In this document: positions 11,401 through 19,318 of the stretch, in pieces
Layout: each line of letters opens with the position of its first letter
Numbering within the stretch: the first letter of the stretch is position 1
Assembly (NCBI GenBank): GCA_017529865.1
Contig: JAFXNA010000004.1
Coordinates: 248,001 to 312,000, forward strand
Length of the DNA stretch: 64,000 nt
Direction: 5' to 3'
Source of the DNA: Bacteroidaceae bacterium
GTDB taxonomy: Bacteria > Bacteroidota > Bacteroidia > Bacteroidales > Bacteroidaceae
Notes under the pieces: model-generated
Told to the model about the DNA's origin: nothing
What the model saw: the letters and a program-made list of their open reading frames with translations, nothing else
The model's database searches: none
Translations under genes and position numbers: made by a program

Positions 11401-11564
11401 TCGTTAGCGACTATAAGCGCAACGATGCTACACCGACTGTCGATGGAGCTCTCCAATACATAAAGGACAACTACGACATCAAAAAAATCGACAATACCAA
11501 CGAATTCGTCAACTATATCAAGAAGGAATGTAAAACCCTGTTGGAGTTGGCACTCGGCATCTAG
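5421..11564 (+). CDS. Giant virion-associated protein, unknown function
   Basis: A 2047-residue protein that I do not recognise. It is soluble-looking, rich in Lys, Asp and Asn, with no clear membrane segment. A strongly acidic low-complexity stretch lies around residues 795-875 (repeated D, E, G, V). The N-terminus MNMQKILLEAMSYK fits the prohead-protease-style L-x-E/A cleavage pattern and is a weaker relative of the leader found on six other proteins. Size, late promoter and position before the prohead module suggest an internal-head or ejected virion protein. No catalytic motif was found by eye. Confidence 0.6.
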   Translation: MNMQKILLEAMSYKDDVAIRKEANGYLAELRNYVFPVQVSDDICANIKDRLGQNQPVSFEWALNEYYKNIGTNAEKRKFLFDLGRSLLPERQGRMFFEHGSAAELEANKRKYPLVASLKGGPKIFEMFFRMLSPDLVKLSDNSFTTTFNDDGTSTTQKRDDEAGLSDITGKFFSVFEDALREKCEYVKNSTTMPEYSKYSDAVLYAAYLGFIFEVFHDATRPTSETDGSSAKFTFDEVFSRGAHNVAKFAVNRIPDRTSLGSLDNWGSVYNQGKNVMRTIDPERLSNSNLSEIRVYPQYVVDVLRLTKKTKNPFIDLLKNGLGGKYSAIGEALDKGTKGADNTIIPISSKSFIAMLSDPEFIKECVGRNMGEIFKKWGDSWVVNGRSYLQDVLASEPQVNNSDDDTVRAVPVAVGPSLKRSNTDREFTGDDIIAQTHITMQIGKGSVIKDLSAKQIEADAARRKDEGLSLDEWVEELKQEARSGTNLNEDEQEELWHEALKKHGLDEKTLSKNVKNAFKRTTPNAETSVVFDLYDGTNPHTFKVDGEIDNKLDATDFQNIIARKVKAGGEGHVYFISIPHGIAFATMQDDEGTIVRNENMDTLCRGLNCNGAEYNYKSVRDLMRSPIGRYCNAVVRKGKTGRVQFSTKEANTALGKVLSVLKDMKEAGQTFNPGPVDKLSTAIKVISQIMSTSAYPEDEVESILNAFMNPELVMSVETYNPSDGKFSFHAINHRHRNMMGAKLIKHLSDMYNLDNTVRGYNAQNVANILDVVAPGNWNLTQWNYGNVLRAASASYGASDDVDVEDVEGGVNAEPDTVGEDELTDADVWYPEVKGVDDAFDDNVNNQTADDGGVGDVASEDEVGHEGIGGEDYKVVQNAFEYVFDTLFPNPEAVKFNEKDTASLKKNLVTVLDRMQKQGSLDIKVAHKVAGLDTTNFQHFIQDFWKTVSEEIDKKPDVTDNSLRMSAFIDDEDDNNAMFGGVSESEVKDILKAGLNTDDAMDKILIPEIGSLMVKYAMDDSLNNDGLENKFDSDYLVSCFNKKFNEDLHAKLDEVTSLKKTVETDTTINKEQGDRALKEATLDAAKYKKIQEKLDNDPNYIAQVADTVVKNGSTIVGLVNGMPTDISKSFVPFDADTLKSYSHPGLPLLKFCMYDTEMDGTTSNATKNLNRAFMDSRVKAMMNDLFNSVPKECLSIDYTSDENGIARLDTKPVKDMEEAQIQVLESHYNKSGKRNDISNFYTLESQIDSIYSKGGDVTSIFGLNNNSGKSSPYQYKGTDIDLKKVKQFFDTLMELAASYNDIGYSDVGGRTIDRQKRIQQTANNERQRSKVLINQHFVDLKSSFDDFMNAIEVKSQLSPEEKAGLKKVMDKVMTQVIANPMNVLINNNAKLISAYAYQNAIINAENRSLYQSGKEHGFGTGFGKEADKEPDRKGTLLGLNNTVDQNVNAYRVAYGIAKSAYIKHLLKSSRVTIDQAEADYKAYLKDYGDGYGAVEVLKRALKDGSVDTQKDNVSLFCNYQVDESNKKQADAVTELRKQELVLLLYKTAADIVDSRSKLGTPTEFEERLAAQGDLVKNLSSEILPQKLIEKLRNLGAELQLADSEKYHEVMNAAKDPESFEPTEYTSPNDPIETSASQLRGFDKVPENTTTKIIDDILSDKELDMKGMQNAFNAMDKAGDPQVGTRMNFNCNLNVVKKDNNDMLISTSIKLQNGDYIVVPGATPRPVTKVIDAENKLYNIPPISRLNVGDKKVPFARYQARNRLQGKLMAAKLPDVVRKLNEWYNEVRKKGGLPTNVMDKITMLKLLYEGCSGADAMKSIVAYLVWKVSGYDYSFKPSKILLGGNPGMEDWLVRTIVADLKTFAPGAPEENNDKYENILSILPDGFDRLARKFNFTIVTPKMTRRGSTEEAKNVKSTMYMSDARNNLKMLVDAIGKSFGYVKAANVHKALQTQSILDNFHITKEAADNMIAALKGKLKPVLDAIIKDHNWSVAQPLVSDYKRNDATPTVDGALQYIKDNYDIKKIDNTNEFVNYIKKECKTLLELALGI

Positions 11565-11584
11565 TATATCTGACATATTCATCA

Positions 11585-11616
11585 GAACCACCGTTATCCC
11601 GACGGTGGTTCTTTCG
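11585..11616 (+). terminator. Rho-independent terminator
   Basis: Stem GAACCACCGT/ACGGTGGTTC, 7-base loop, then TTTCG, directly after the 2047-aa gene. Confidence 0.75.
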
Positions 11617-11649
11617 TATATGCATCCAACTAGGGGGGCATAACTACCT

Positions 11650-11659
11650 TATAAACTAT
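11650..11659 (+). promoter_or_regulatory. Late-type promoter TATAAACTAT
   Basis: Exact consensus 25 bases upstream of the ATG at 11684. Confidence 0.85.
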
Positions 11660-11683
11660 AGATAAATATCAGACTTCATTACT

Positions 11684-14149
11684 ATGGCACTTGAAAATAT
11701 GGCACTATACCGTCAACTTCTGGAAGACGAAAAGGCAGAGGACGAAGCCAAAGCTGCTGCTTCTGCCTCCGTAGCTCCGAAGGATGTAGACACGGATAAG
11801 GATAAAGATAAGGATAAGGATGAAAGTGCATCTGATGTCCCGAACCCTGCTTCCGAAGAAGGTGGTGAGGACGAGGAACCTGCTCCAGTAAGCGAGAAAG
11901 AAGATTCTGGTGAACTACCTAATGCCGAAAAAGCCGTTCCTGCCGAAAAAGCAGAAGGTACTCCTGCTGCTAAATCCGCTCAGCTGAGTGATGAGGAGCT
12001 TGCTGCATTGCAAGAAGAGAGTGATAGGGTCGCTGATGAAATTTATGGTGATGGTTCATCGGATGACGATGATGATGACCTTCTTTTGGGTAAGGTTGTG
12101 ATAAACGCTAAGGAGCGTCCCGTCAAAAAGAAAGAAAAGAAACCAGATAATGTTATTGAAACCAATAAAATTAAGGAAGTTCCGCTTAGTGAAACATTAA
12201 GACAGGCGATTGATAATAGTGGATTGGAAGTAAACTATACCGATATTTTTGAGTTCATTAAGGCGGTAGACCCATCGGCAGTCAGGCTTCTTGAGGCAAA
12301 ATACAATCCTATTGACGTGAGCGACTATTGCGACAAGTTTATTCAGTTCATGGCAACTCTGTCGGATGCGGGAAGCCAGCGTCAGTTGAGCGTTATCATT
12401 TCGGAAATAGTATCGTATCTCAAAAAGAATGCTAACGAAACGTTTACTGCTATTGATATCATCACCTATTGCAATAAGATACACGATACCGTTGAAGACA
12501 AGAACGTGTTTGCCCTGAAGGGGGTTGGCTACACCAGGATGAAAATTATGGTGGAAAATGCGTTCATCATTGAGTATTTGAGTAGCTATGGAATTGCCGA
12601 AGATTTAAGGATTGGAAATGGAGTTGATGATGCTACTGATACGGTAGTCCAACTGGCTGTGGCTGTCGCTTATGGCGAAAATGTGTCTAAGCTTGGCGAT
12701 ATTGCGGACAAGTATATTGTTGCTTATCGGAGAATACAGTCAGATAAGCCTGAACTGATGATGGTTCTTAAAAATGGTGACTTCGAGGCTTTCTACAACA
12801 TGCTTCGAACATTCTGTGGTTCGAGCACTGTTGGAATAGACCTGAGGGATATCGACCTTAATATGGAATCGTATTCGCAAGGCGAAGCTGCTGCTCTTTA
12901 TGCCGCTGTAATTGCGAAGATGGACGAGCTTGCTGCCAAGTATCGCAAGAGTTACAGTAACGAGGATATTGAGCGTATCATCGACAGTATGGTTAGCAGG
13001 GGTTACCGTGCATCGCAGACGAATGCTATCGAGTATTATTGCGAAGAGATGATAAACCCCAAGAAGCCTATCAAGTCTCGTAACGACAAGGACGTAATCA
13101 ACTTTGACCAAGGAATGAACTTTGCGACAAGGGCGTACATTCCAGCAGGTTATGGCCTGAGCAAGTCCCATGTCGAGATAAGCAAGCCTTATACCGAAGT
13201 GTTCGGAATTCCTTTCATAAATATCCGTCATCCCCTGTTCAAGGCGATAGCGATGAAATACACCACGAAGTATTCCACTAAGAACAAGACGAAGAATGGT
13301 AAGAAAAGTGCCATTGACAAGGAGTGGGAAAAACGTGCAAAGGCGGTACAGGACAGGGCTGATAAGGCGGAAAAGCAACTGATAAAGGAAATCAAGGGTG
13401 GTAGCCTGATGTCTAAATTCCTTGTTGGTGACCAGACGAAGGAAACGCAGATTGCTGGTGAAGGATTGGACATGGTGTCTACAATCGAGAAGGGACTTCG
13501 CAAGATAACTTCATTTGCATCAAACTCGATTCTCATCAAGAACATCTTGGAGTTAATCAAGATGGCTATGGACGGCGATGAAACGCCGGTGTCTAGGAGC
13601 ACTCTTGTAGTTGCCGCTAATCAGATGAGTTCTTACGATAGGAACCCGATTGTCTCAAATATGGTAAATGACCAGTTTGCAAACGTCAGGGTATTCAATC
13701 CTGTGAAACCAGAGAGGAGTGCTGCCGTTTCAAAGAAGTATTTGAAGCAGTTCTATGATATCATCAATCCGTTGGAGAATGCTGACGAATACATTGCCTG
13801 CGGTGCGTTTTCGCCTAACCTTCCTAGCGGAGTTGGCGGACACGGAATGTTTAGGGCGCAGATGCAAACCGTGTCGGGCGGTGCTATTGACCCGAGTGCT
13901 GTATCTGACGCTGCAATCGCCGCATTCCGTCAGGACATTCTTGAACATGGCGGATATCCGTTCACTTATGTGTTGTCAGACCAGTACACTGGCGAGAACA
14001 ATCAGGTGTATAGGATAGCCCGTAACAACAATTTCTTCGGTAACTTGGCCAGACTGGATGTTGACCTTGTGGCGATACACGTGAAGAAGGCTGGTATGGA
14101 TGGAATTTTCATCATGGAGAACCATGATGCGGAAGTGCTGTTTAGCTAG
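11684..14149 (+). CDS. Virion-type protein with acidic N-terminus
   Basis: An 821-residue protein, not recognised. The first ~170 residues are a disordered, highly charged region (a DKDKDKDKDE tract, Ala/Glu-rich repeats, a run of Asp at ~125, then Lys-rich KKKEKK). The remainder looks globular with an alpha-helical middle and a C-terminal domain from ~480 on (AYIPAGYGLSKSHVEISKPY near its start, GMDGIFIMENHDAEVLFS at the end). The stop is followed after 9 bases by the next start, so the two genes are probably cotranscribed. Placement just before the SWIM protein and prohead protease suggests a structural or head-assembly protein, but this is inference. Confidence 0.6.
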   Translation: MALENMALYRQLLEDEKAEDEAKAAASASVAPKDVDTDKDKDKDKDESASDVPNPASEEGGEDEEPAPVSEKEDSGELPNAEKAVPAEKAEGTPAAKSAQLSDEELAALQEESDRVADEIYGDGSSDDDDDDLLLGKVVINAKERPVKKKEKKPDNVIETNKIKEVPLSETLRQAIDNSGLEVNYTDIFEFIKAVDPSAVRLLEAKYNPIDVSDYCDKFIQFMATLSDAGSQRQLSVIISEIVSYLKKNANETFTAIDIITYCNKIHDTVEDKNVFALKGVGYTRMKIMVENAFIIEYLSSYGIAEDLRIGNGVDDATDTVVQLAVAVAYGENVSKLGDIADKYIVAYRRIQSDKPELMMVLKNGDFEAFYNMLRTFCGSSTVGIDLRDIDLNMESYSQGEAAALYAAVIAKMDELAAKYRKSYSNEDIERIIDSMVSRGYRASQTNAIEYYCEEMINPKKPIKSRNDKDVINFDQGMNFATRAYIPAGYGLSKSHVEISKPYTEVFGIPFINIRHPLFKAIAMKYTTKYSTKNKTKNGKKSAIDKEWEKRAKAVQDRADKAEKQLIKEIKGGSLMSKFLVGDQTKETQIAGEGLDMVSTIEKGLRKITSFASNSILIKNILELIKMAMDGDETPVSRSTLVVAANQMSSYDRNPIVSNMVNDQFANVRVFNPVKPERSAAVSKKYLKQFYDIINPLENADEYIACGAFSPNLPSGVGGHGMFRAQMQTVSGGAIDPSAVSDAAIAAFRQDILEHGGYPFTYVLSDQYTGENNQVYRIARNNNFFGNLARLDVDLVAIHVKKAGMDGIFIMENHDAEVLFS

Positions 14150-14158
14150 GTGGACGGT

Positions 14159-14893
14159 ATGAACGAGAAAAAGATATTTATGGAAGCCGTAGGCAACATT
14201 GGACTGAACGCATTGCAGTACGATAGCGTTTCTCGTCTGTACGACGTGTGCTTTGAGGCTACTATGAAGGACCTGTCTGGTCCAGTAGACAATCTCAGGA
14301 AATACAGAAGCAAGACGCTCATGTTCCACTTCAATGACCTGACTATGGACAAGACTACTGGACATGCTGTTGTTCACTTTGTCGTTCCTTCGGCCAGTGG
14401 CGATAAGAACTATGATGTCTACATCGAATTCATCCCGCCGCAAGGAACTTTGTTCAGCATGGCACAGGGCCCGATGACCCCGGCCAAGAAGATTGGGTTG
14501 CTTCGCTCCTGCGATGTGAAGGTGTTCTGTACCTGTCCAGACTTCAACTGGTCTGGTATGAAATACAACCTTAAACATATCTACGACAGTTATCTTTCTG
14601 GATACGAGTCCATCGATGGCGTCCCTTCTGGTGGCGAGGATATCCCGCCTAATGTAAGGGACCCGCATCACCAGAATAGGGTTTGTAAGCATGTCCTCGC
14701 CGCATTCTCAGCAGTGATGACGAACTGGATGCGTATCATCAAGGCAGCCAAGGAATACCGTGTTCCTGCAAATGCACCTACTCCGACAGAGGAAACCCCG
14801 ATAGAACAGACGGTCGAGGAAACGCCTACGGTAGCACCTGATACCAATCCAGTTCCCGATGAGAATAACTCAGAGGACGAGAACGGAATTTAG
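14159..14893 (+). CDS. SWIM zinc-finger protein with shared leader
   Basis: A 244-residue protein. Start chosen at the ATG at 14159, which follows AGGTGG, rather than the upstream GTG at 14150. The N-terminus MNEKKIFMEAVGNIGLN carries the leader motif shared by several virion-type proteins, with FME/A as a possible prohead-protease cleavage site. A SWIM-type zinc-binding pattern is visible: CTCPDF (~residue 123), then CKH (~175), giving C-x-C...C-x-H. SWIM fingers bind nucleic acid or protein in MuDR-type and Swi2/Snf2 families. The C-terminal 50 residues are Pro/Glu/Thr-rich and probably disordered. A DNA-associated internal head protein is a reasonable guess. Confidence 0.7.
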   Translation: MNEKKIFMEAVGNIGLNALQYDSVSRLYDVCFEATMKDLSGPVDNLRKYRSKTLMFHFNDLTMDKTTGHAVVHFVVPSASGDKNYDVYIEFIPPQGTLFSMAQGPMTPAKKIGLLRSCDVKVFCTCPDFNWSGMKYNLKHIYDSYLSGYESIDGVPSGGEDIPPNVRDPHHQNRVCKHVLAAFSAVMTNWMRIIKAAKEYRVPANAPTPTEETPIEQTVEETPTVAPDTNPVPDENNSEDENGI

Positions 14894-14917
14894 GCGAAAA
14901 AACGTATTTTAGTGTAT

Positions 14918-14951
14918 GAGCCAGCATCGCTCGATGCTGGCTCGACGTTTT
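14918..14951 (+). terminator. Rho-independent terminator
   Basis: Perfect 12-bp stem GAGCCAGCATCG/CGATGCTGGCTC with a 2-base apex, followed by GACGTTTT. Confidence 0.75.
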
Positions 14952-14955
14952 CCGT

Positions 14956-14965
14956 TATAAACTAT
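14956..14965 (+). promoter_or_regulatory. Late-type promoter TATAAACTAT
   Basis: Exact consensus 34 bases upstream of the small gene at 14999. It drives the prohead protease/scaffold group. Confidence 0.85.
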
Positions 14966-14998
14966 ATACGAATGTAATGATTATTGTGGTTTTCGGTA

Positions 14999-15178
14999 AT
15001 GGCAATACCAGGACTTAAAGACAATGACGCACGCTCGCTGATAAGCTACCTGCTTAACGGTGACTCCACAAACGTGGAGAAGCTGGTCAATGCCTATATG
15101 GAGTCTGCGTATAGCATCTGTACGAAAGAGAAGACCAAGATAGTCATGGAAAGTATTAACTCACCCAAGAAGGCGTGA
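14999..15178 (+). CDS. Small helical protein before prohead protease
   Basis: A 59-residue protein (MAIPGLKDNDARSLISYLLN...). ATG at 14999 preferred over the in-frame TTG at 14984. It is predicted helical and has no known domain. Its stop overlaps the GTG at 15175, an upstream alternative start of the next gene. In T4 the small head genes 67 and 68 occupy the equivalent position before gene 21; equivalence here is positional only. Confidence 0.6.
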   Translation: MAIPGLKDNDARSLISYLLNGDSTNVEKLVNAYMESAYSICTKEKTKIVMESINSPKKA

Positions 15179-15192
15179 GTAGGGGAAGCGTC

Positions 15193-15921
15193 ATGGGAAA
15201 GATACGTGAAATCATTGGCGTGCCGAATTTTGATGACAGTAAGGTATCTGTCGCGGAACGCACCGACTTGTTTGGAAATAAGGTAAAGAGGCTCATTCTT
15301 GAAGGCACGGCTATTGTATGTGACGAGCCAGGTATTAACGGTCGTTCATATCCTCGTGCCATCATTGCTCGTGAAGTTGAAAAACTGAACAGGACGAAGA
15401 TTCGCCTTGGCCGTCTTGCCGCTGAGTTGAACCACCCACGTGTCGATATCGAGGGAAACCCGAAGGATTACCCAATCTTTGAAATGAACCTGTGGAAGAC
15501 ATGTGCAGTTATCGAAGAACTCCGTATGGACGGAAAGAACCTGTACTGCCGTATGGTCGTTGCCGAGGACACTGACGCTGGACGTAACCTCGCTGGCCTA
15601 ATCAAGGCTGGCTACACACCTGGCTACTCTCTGCGTGGTGCTGGCGATACCATCAAGCTTCCTACTGGCTATGAAGAAATTGACCCCGACTATACATTGA
15701 TTACTGTTGACGTTGTTGGAAACCCGAGTTTCGATAACAAGGCCCTCATCACTAGCCACTTCGAAAGCGACGCTGGCAAGAGAAAGGCACACAAGGTTCT
15801 TACCGAGTGCATCGAACGCTACGGAAAGGAAATTGTGCTTAACCGCAATATGGATTTCCGCACCGACATGTACCATGTATACAACAGGGAAGCTCTACTC
15901 AACAATCTGCGTAATAGGTGA
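15193..15921 (+). CDS. 21: Prohead core protease (T4 gp21-like)
   Basis: A 242-residue serine protease of the herpesvirus-assemblin-like/T4 gp21 group, which matures the prohead by cutting scaffold and internal proteins. Visible motifs are NGRSYP (~residue 48), the histidine motif AELNHP (~78-83) and the nucleophile motif PGYSLRG (~142-148). ATG at 15193 is chosen because GGGGA lies just upstream; an overlapping GTG at 15175 would add six residues. It is directly followed by a scaffold-like gene, as in T4 (21 then 22). Its likely substrates include the proteins that carry the F-M-E/A-like leader. Confidence in the family is high. Confidence 0.9.
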   Translation: MGKIREIIGVPNFDDSKVSVAERTDLFGNKVKRLILEGTAIVCDEPGINGRSYPRAIIAREVEKLNRTKIRLGRLAAELNHPRVDIEGNPKDYPIFEMNLWKTCAVIEELRMDGKNLYCRMVVAEDTDAGRNLAGLIKAGYTPGYSLRGAGDTIKLPTGYEEIDPDYTLITVDVVGNPSFDNKALITSHFESDAGKRKAHKVLTECIERYGKEIVLNRNMDFRTDMYHVYNREALLNNLRNR

Positions 15922-15926
15922 TATAT

Positions 15927-16877
15927 ATGCAACTGGCAGACTTTTTAACACAAGATGAACTCGGCAGTATCGACCCTGGTATTGTAACCAAGATTGAATC
16001 GAATTGCAATAAGGCGATAGCTGACTACGAGGCGAAGGGCGACCGACAGTTCAAGTCCTTGGTCGAGGCGGTATCGGGACAGTTCGATGCATTGGTTAAG
16101 CCTGCTGTCCAGAAAAAGGTTGACAGCATGGGTGAAAATGCTGTCAAGGGCAAGCTGTTCGAGGCTTTGCAGAAAATTGTAAATGTCCTTGAAGAATGCC
16201 AGATAGAAACGACGCAGGAAAGGGAAGCCAAGAAGACGGTTGCACAGTTGAAGGCTGAACTTCAGGAAAAGGTGGTCGAATACAAGCGTGCTATGAAGCA
16301 GCTTATGTATGCCAAGATTGCCGATAAGGTTCTCCGTGAAACCAACGGTTATCGCCCAGACCTCCAGCAGAAGGCTGTGGAATACTTCACTGACCCGAAG
16401 CGTGATATTTCCCTAGACGACCTGAAACGTGAAGACATCTTCAACTATATCAACGGCGTTGATGACAACAAGACGACGAGCAGCGAGTTCAGCGGCATAG
16501 GCGAAATCAAGGCTCCCAACCAAGTTGATATGAACGAACTGAACGAGATAGCCGACAGTCTGATGCATGATGACATCGAAGAAAACGGGCTGGAGAACTA
16601 TCGCAAGAACAACCTCAAAGTGAACGAAGTTAGATATCCCGCTGGTGGAAACGCTGCTGTCGGCAAAAGGATGCGCCCCGCACCCAAACTGGCCTCCGTA
16701 GGCTTCGGCAGCAAGTCTGCTGCATTTGAAGCCCTTGGGCAGGGACTATCCCAGAACAAGGTGTATAACAGCCCTGATGTGACCAAGGAAATGCTCTCCC
16801 AGCCTACGTCGCTGGAACCAGATGTTTCCGATGATGATGTCAGGCAGGCAATGAATGCGATGAACGTGTTCATTTAA
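15927..16877 (+). CDS. Prohead scaffold/core protein (gp22-like by position)
   Basis: A 316-residue, highly helical, charged protein with long coiled-coil-like stretches (~residues 20-150, Lys/Glu/Gln-rich heptads), typical of scaffolding proteins. It sits five bases after the prohead protease gene, matching the T4 order 21-22. Start is the ATG at 15927; an upstream GTG at 15918 overlaps the protease stop. There is no enzymatic motif. The capsid gene (23 in T4) does not follow, so synteny is broken after this gene. Confidence 0.65.
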   Translation: MQLADFLTQDELGSIDPGIVTKIESNCNKAIADYEAKGDRQFKSLVEAVSGQFDALVKPAVQKKVDSMGENAVKGKLFEALQKIVNVLEECQIETTQEREAKKTVAQLKAELQEKVVEYKRAMKQLMYAKIADKVLRETNGYRPDLQQKAVEYFTDPKRDISLDDLKREDIFNYINGVDDNKTTSSEFSGIGEIKAPNQVDMNELNEIADSLMHDDIEENGLENYRKNNLKVNEVRYPAGGNAAVGKRMRPAPKLASVGFGSKSAAFEALGQGLSQNKVYNSPDVTKEMLSQPTSLEPDVSDDDVRQAMNAMNVFI

Positions 16878-16900
16878 CCAGTTTCCACTTTACACCAAAC

Positions 16901-16936
16901 GAATGGGGCGTCCTATCTCACGGGGATGCCCCATTC
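16901..16936 (+). terminator. Inverted repeat, weak terminator
   Basis: Perfect 9-bp stem GAATGGGGC/GCCCCATTC with an 18-base loop, but only a broken T-run (ATTGTATTTT) follows. It contains an in-frame ATG at 16926 that would extend the next gene; this argues against that start. Confidence 0.45.
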
Positions 16937-16958
16937 AAATATTGTATTTTATATCAAG

Positions 16959-19298
16959 ATGAAACCGATACACGACGAACTTTGGAAACTCCCGCAGGAC
17001 ACACTTGCTCTTGCATCGGATTATGACATCTCTCCCGTTGTCAATGACGAGGAGATTGCTGGAATGGATTTCTTGAAAGATGATTCGTCTGGCAAAGTCA
17101 ATTACGACGAGATAAAGTACGAGATACCGACTGATACGAACCAGATACTCCAGTCAAATGTGGAGTATGGTCTTTATGAGCTGTCGGAAGCTGACCGTGT
17201 ATTGAAGGACAATGTAAAGTATATCAGTTTGAAGTACATCTGCCGTAATCTGAACCGTACGGTTGAATGGGTTATCGACAGGGATATTCTGCACAATTTG
17301 TTCTACATTCTCGATAGCAACGGAGACCGTCTTTACCGTGAACCAGAGGTGGTGGAACGGTGCAAACTTTTGTGTATTGAGTTTAGAAGGAGAGACCTAC
17401 CGTTTTCCACGTTCGGTAGAATGGAGGCCGCCGAATACCTTGGACTGACGCAACAGCAGTTTGAAGCAGTGGTGAAGGACATTCCGTTCAAGGAACAGGT
17501 TTCTACTGACGGAGAAAAACACATCGTCTATTACAAGAAAGACTTGGATGTATACAATCGTCATCACAAGTTCTTGGATATGGTTGCAAAGGCCAACGCA
17601 ACAATTTCTTTCGAGGATGTTGTTGACATCATTGGTAACGTAGCGAAGTCAAACGAATTCTTTGCCGTCTACAAGCCAAGGAAGATGAAGACTGTTGATG
17701 GCTATGTGACGGACAGGTACTCGTCGGACGACATCAGAAAATTCATCGCGTCTCACAGGGGCGACACCTCGATTTACAACCCGTTGAAGGAAATAATTTC
17801 GAGTGACATGGCTAGGATATATGTCGGTGCGAATAAGAAGGAATGGCTTCGGGCGAGATACGAAAAGAAACTGATACGTCCTGTCAGGAAGGCTAACGGT
17901 TCAAAGCTCAGTCGTTCAGGAAAGGGCTTTGCTATGTTCCTTGTTGATGACCTTGATAGGTACATTTACGACAGGGATTGCGGCAACCTGTATGGACTTG
18001 GTAGAGAGTTCATAACGAGAAAACATATCAAGAACAGATATGGTGTCAATGACAAGTGGATTGACACCTATGCAAAGGATAGCGAAAAGGTTCATATCAA
18101 GCTGGCTTCTGGAAACATAATGACTTGGTCTACTTATCACGACAGGAAGGTTAAGGAGGTGATGGTAGGCATCAACTATGTCGATATCGAGGCGTTAATC
18201 AAGGGTGGAAACTTCATTGACATCACCCGTGAATTTATCAGGAAGAAACTGAAGATTGACAAGGAAGAGAATGCACAGAGGTTCAAGAAGGGCAAGTTCT
18301 CCATACTAATGATGCACAAGAAGTGCGTTGAGAGTAGGAAGAAAAGCCCGTACCAGTATCACGAAGTTACTGACGATGATGTTACCCTTGCTCTTGACAC
18401 GAAGATTAACGAACCCCGTCTTGTCCATGAAGAGAAGAAGCGTTTATTGAAGAAGATTAAACAGAATGAGATAGAACATGACAACAAGATGAGGGATATC
18501 CTTGGGTTGACTCCAGTTAAGTGTTCTGTCGTTTCGAATAACGATGTTGTCAAGTCTTTGGCTTCCCCTCAGGTTTTCCGTTGCATATACAAGAGGGGCA
18601 ATGTGGACATGTACAAACGATTTGACGGTGGATACAAGACTTACGATTACATTTACCACCCGAACCATTTCTTCACGAAGAAGAATAGTGCGGATAGGGT
18701 TTCCCTCAGTGTCAAGGCGTTGTTCTCCGGCATGTTCAAGATGGAAGAGGAAACATTCGCTTGTCCACCAGACTGGTTCATTTACATGGACAGTTCTACC
18801 TGCATATCGGACTTTTTCTGGAAGGACAAGCTGGACAGGCTTCCAACTGATGTCGGTATGGTAGGTGTGTATGGGTGGAAAACGGTTCCTAGCTCGTTCA
18901 ACTGGCACGAAAGCCACGACTCCTACGGATGCTATGAAGGGTTGTCGATTAAGGATAACAGCACAAGGAAAATCATAGGTGAACTCGGGTTCGGTGAGCT
19001 TACGGATGTGTCTATTCTAGGTGGCCCTGTAATAGCCATTAGGGCTAGTATGATACCTGACATTCTCCGAGTTCGCATATTGAATGGCTACGTGATAGGG
19101 GATGACCACATTGCCGCTGAACTCTCGATGTTCTGTCATGAGTGCCGCCAGAGGGTGTGCGTTATGGATACGAATGTAGTAACATGCGTAGATTACATGG
19201 ATTATGTCGGTGGGGACGACTGGGATGAAGACCAAATCAATTTCGTTTTGCGTTGGCAGCACCGTTTACCCAAGTTGAAGGCATCCCCGACATTATAA
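16959..19298 (+). CDS. Glycosyltransferase-like protein with HTH-like repeats
   Basis: A 779-residue protein. The C-terminal ~150 residues resemble a GT-A glycosyltransferase: a DWFIYMDSST strand with an acidic pair, then ILGGPVIAIRASMI, then VIGDDHIAAE and a closing Cys/His-containing segment. The N-terminal ~500 residues contain several short units with helix-turn-helix character (around residues 90, 145 and 350), perhaps repeated winged-helix modules. ATG 16959 is preferred because the upstream ATG lies inside an inverted repeat. The putative substrate (DNA, virion protein or cell-wall glycan) is unknown. It occupies the place where T4 has its capsid gene. Confidence in glycosyltransferase is moderate to low. 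Confidence 0.45.
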   Translation: MKPIHDELWKLPQDTLALASDYDISPVVNDEEIAGMDFLKDDSSGKVNYDEIKYEIPTDTNQILQSNVEYGLYELSEADRVLKDNVKYISLKYICRNLNRTVEWVIDRDILHNLFYILDSNGDRLYREPEVVERCKLLCIEFRRRDLPFSTFGRMEAAEYLGLTQQQFEAVVKDIPFKEQVSTDGEKHIVYYKKDLDVYNRHHKFLDMVAKANATISFEDVVDIIGNVAKSNEFFAVYKPRKMKTVDGYVTDRYSSDDIRKFIASHRGDTSIYNPLKEIISSDMARIYVGANKKEWLRARYEKKLIRPVRKANGSKLSRSGKGFAMFLVDDLDRYIYDRDCGNLYGLGREFITRKHIKNRYGVNDKWIDTYAKDSEKVHIKLASGNIMTWSTYHDRKVKEVMVGINYVDIEALIKGGNFIDITREFIRKKLKIDKEENAQRFKKGKFSILMMHKKCVESRKKSPYQYHEVTDDDVTLALDTKINEPRLVHEEKKRLLKKIKQNEIEHDNKMRDILGLTPVKCSVVSNNDVVKSLASPQVFRCIYKRGNVDMYKRFDGGYKTYDYIYHPNHFFTKKNSADRVSLSVKALFSGMFKMEEETFACPPDWFIYMDSSTCISDFFWKDKLDRLPTDVGMVGVYGWKTVPSSFNWHESHDSYGCYEGLSIKDNSTRKIIGELGFGELTDVSILGGPVIAIRASMIPDILRVRILNGYVIGDDHIAAELSMFCHECRQRVCVMDTNVVTCVDYMDYVGGDDWDEDQINFVLRWQHRLPKLKASPTL

Positions 19299-19303
19299 AC
19301 TAT
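19294..19303 (+). promoter_or_regulatory. Late-type promoter TATAAACTAT
   Basis: Exact consensus overlapping the TAA stop of the previous gene; 16 bases before the ATG at 19319. Confidence 0.85.
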
Positions 19304-19318
19304 GAATGATTAGACTAC

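Noticed and set aside
16926..16958. Upstream ATG extending the glycosyltransferase-like gene by 11 residues
   Set aside because: The codon lies in the loop/stem of an inverted repeat and has no ribosome-binding site; ATG 16959 is preferred.
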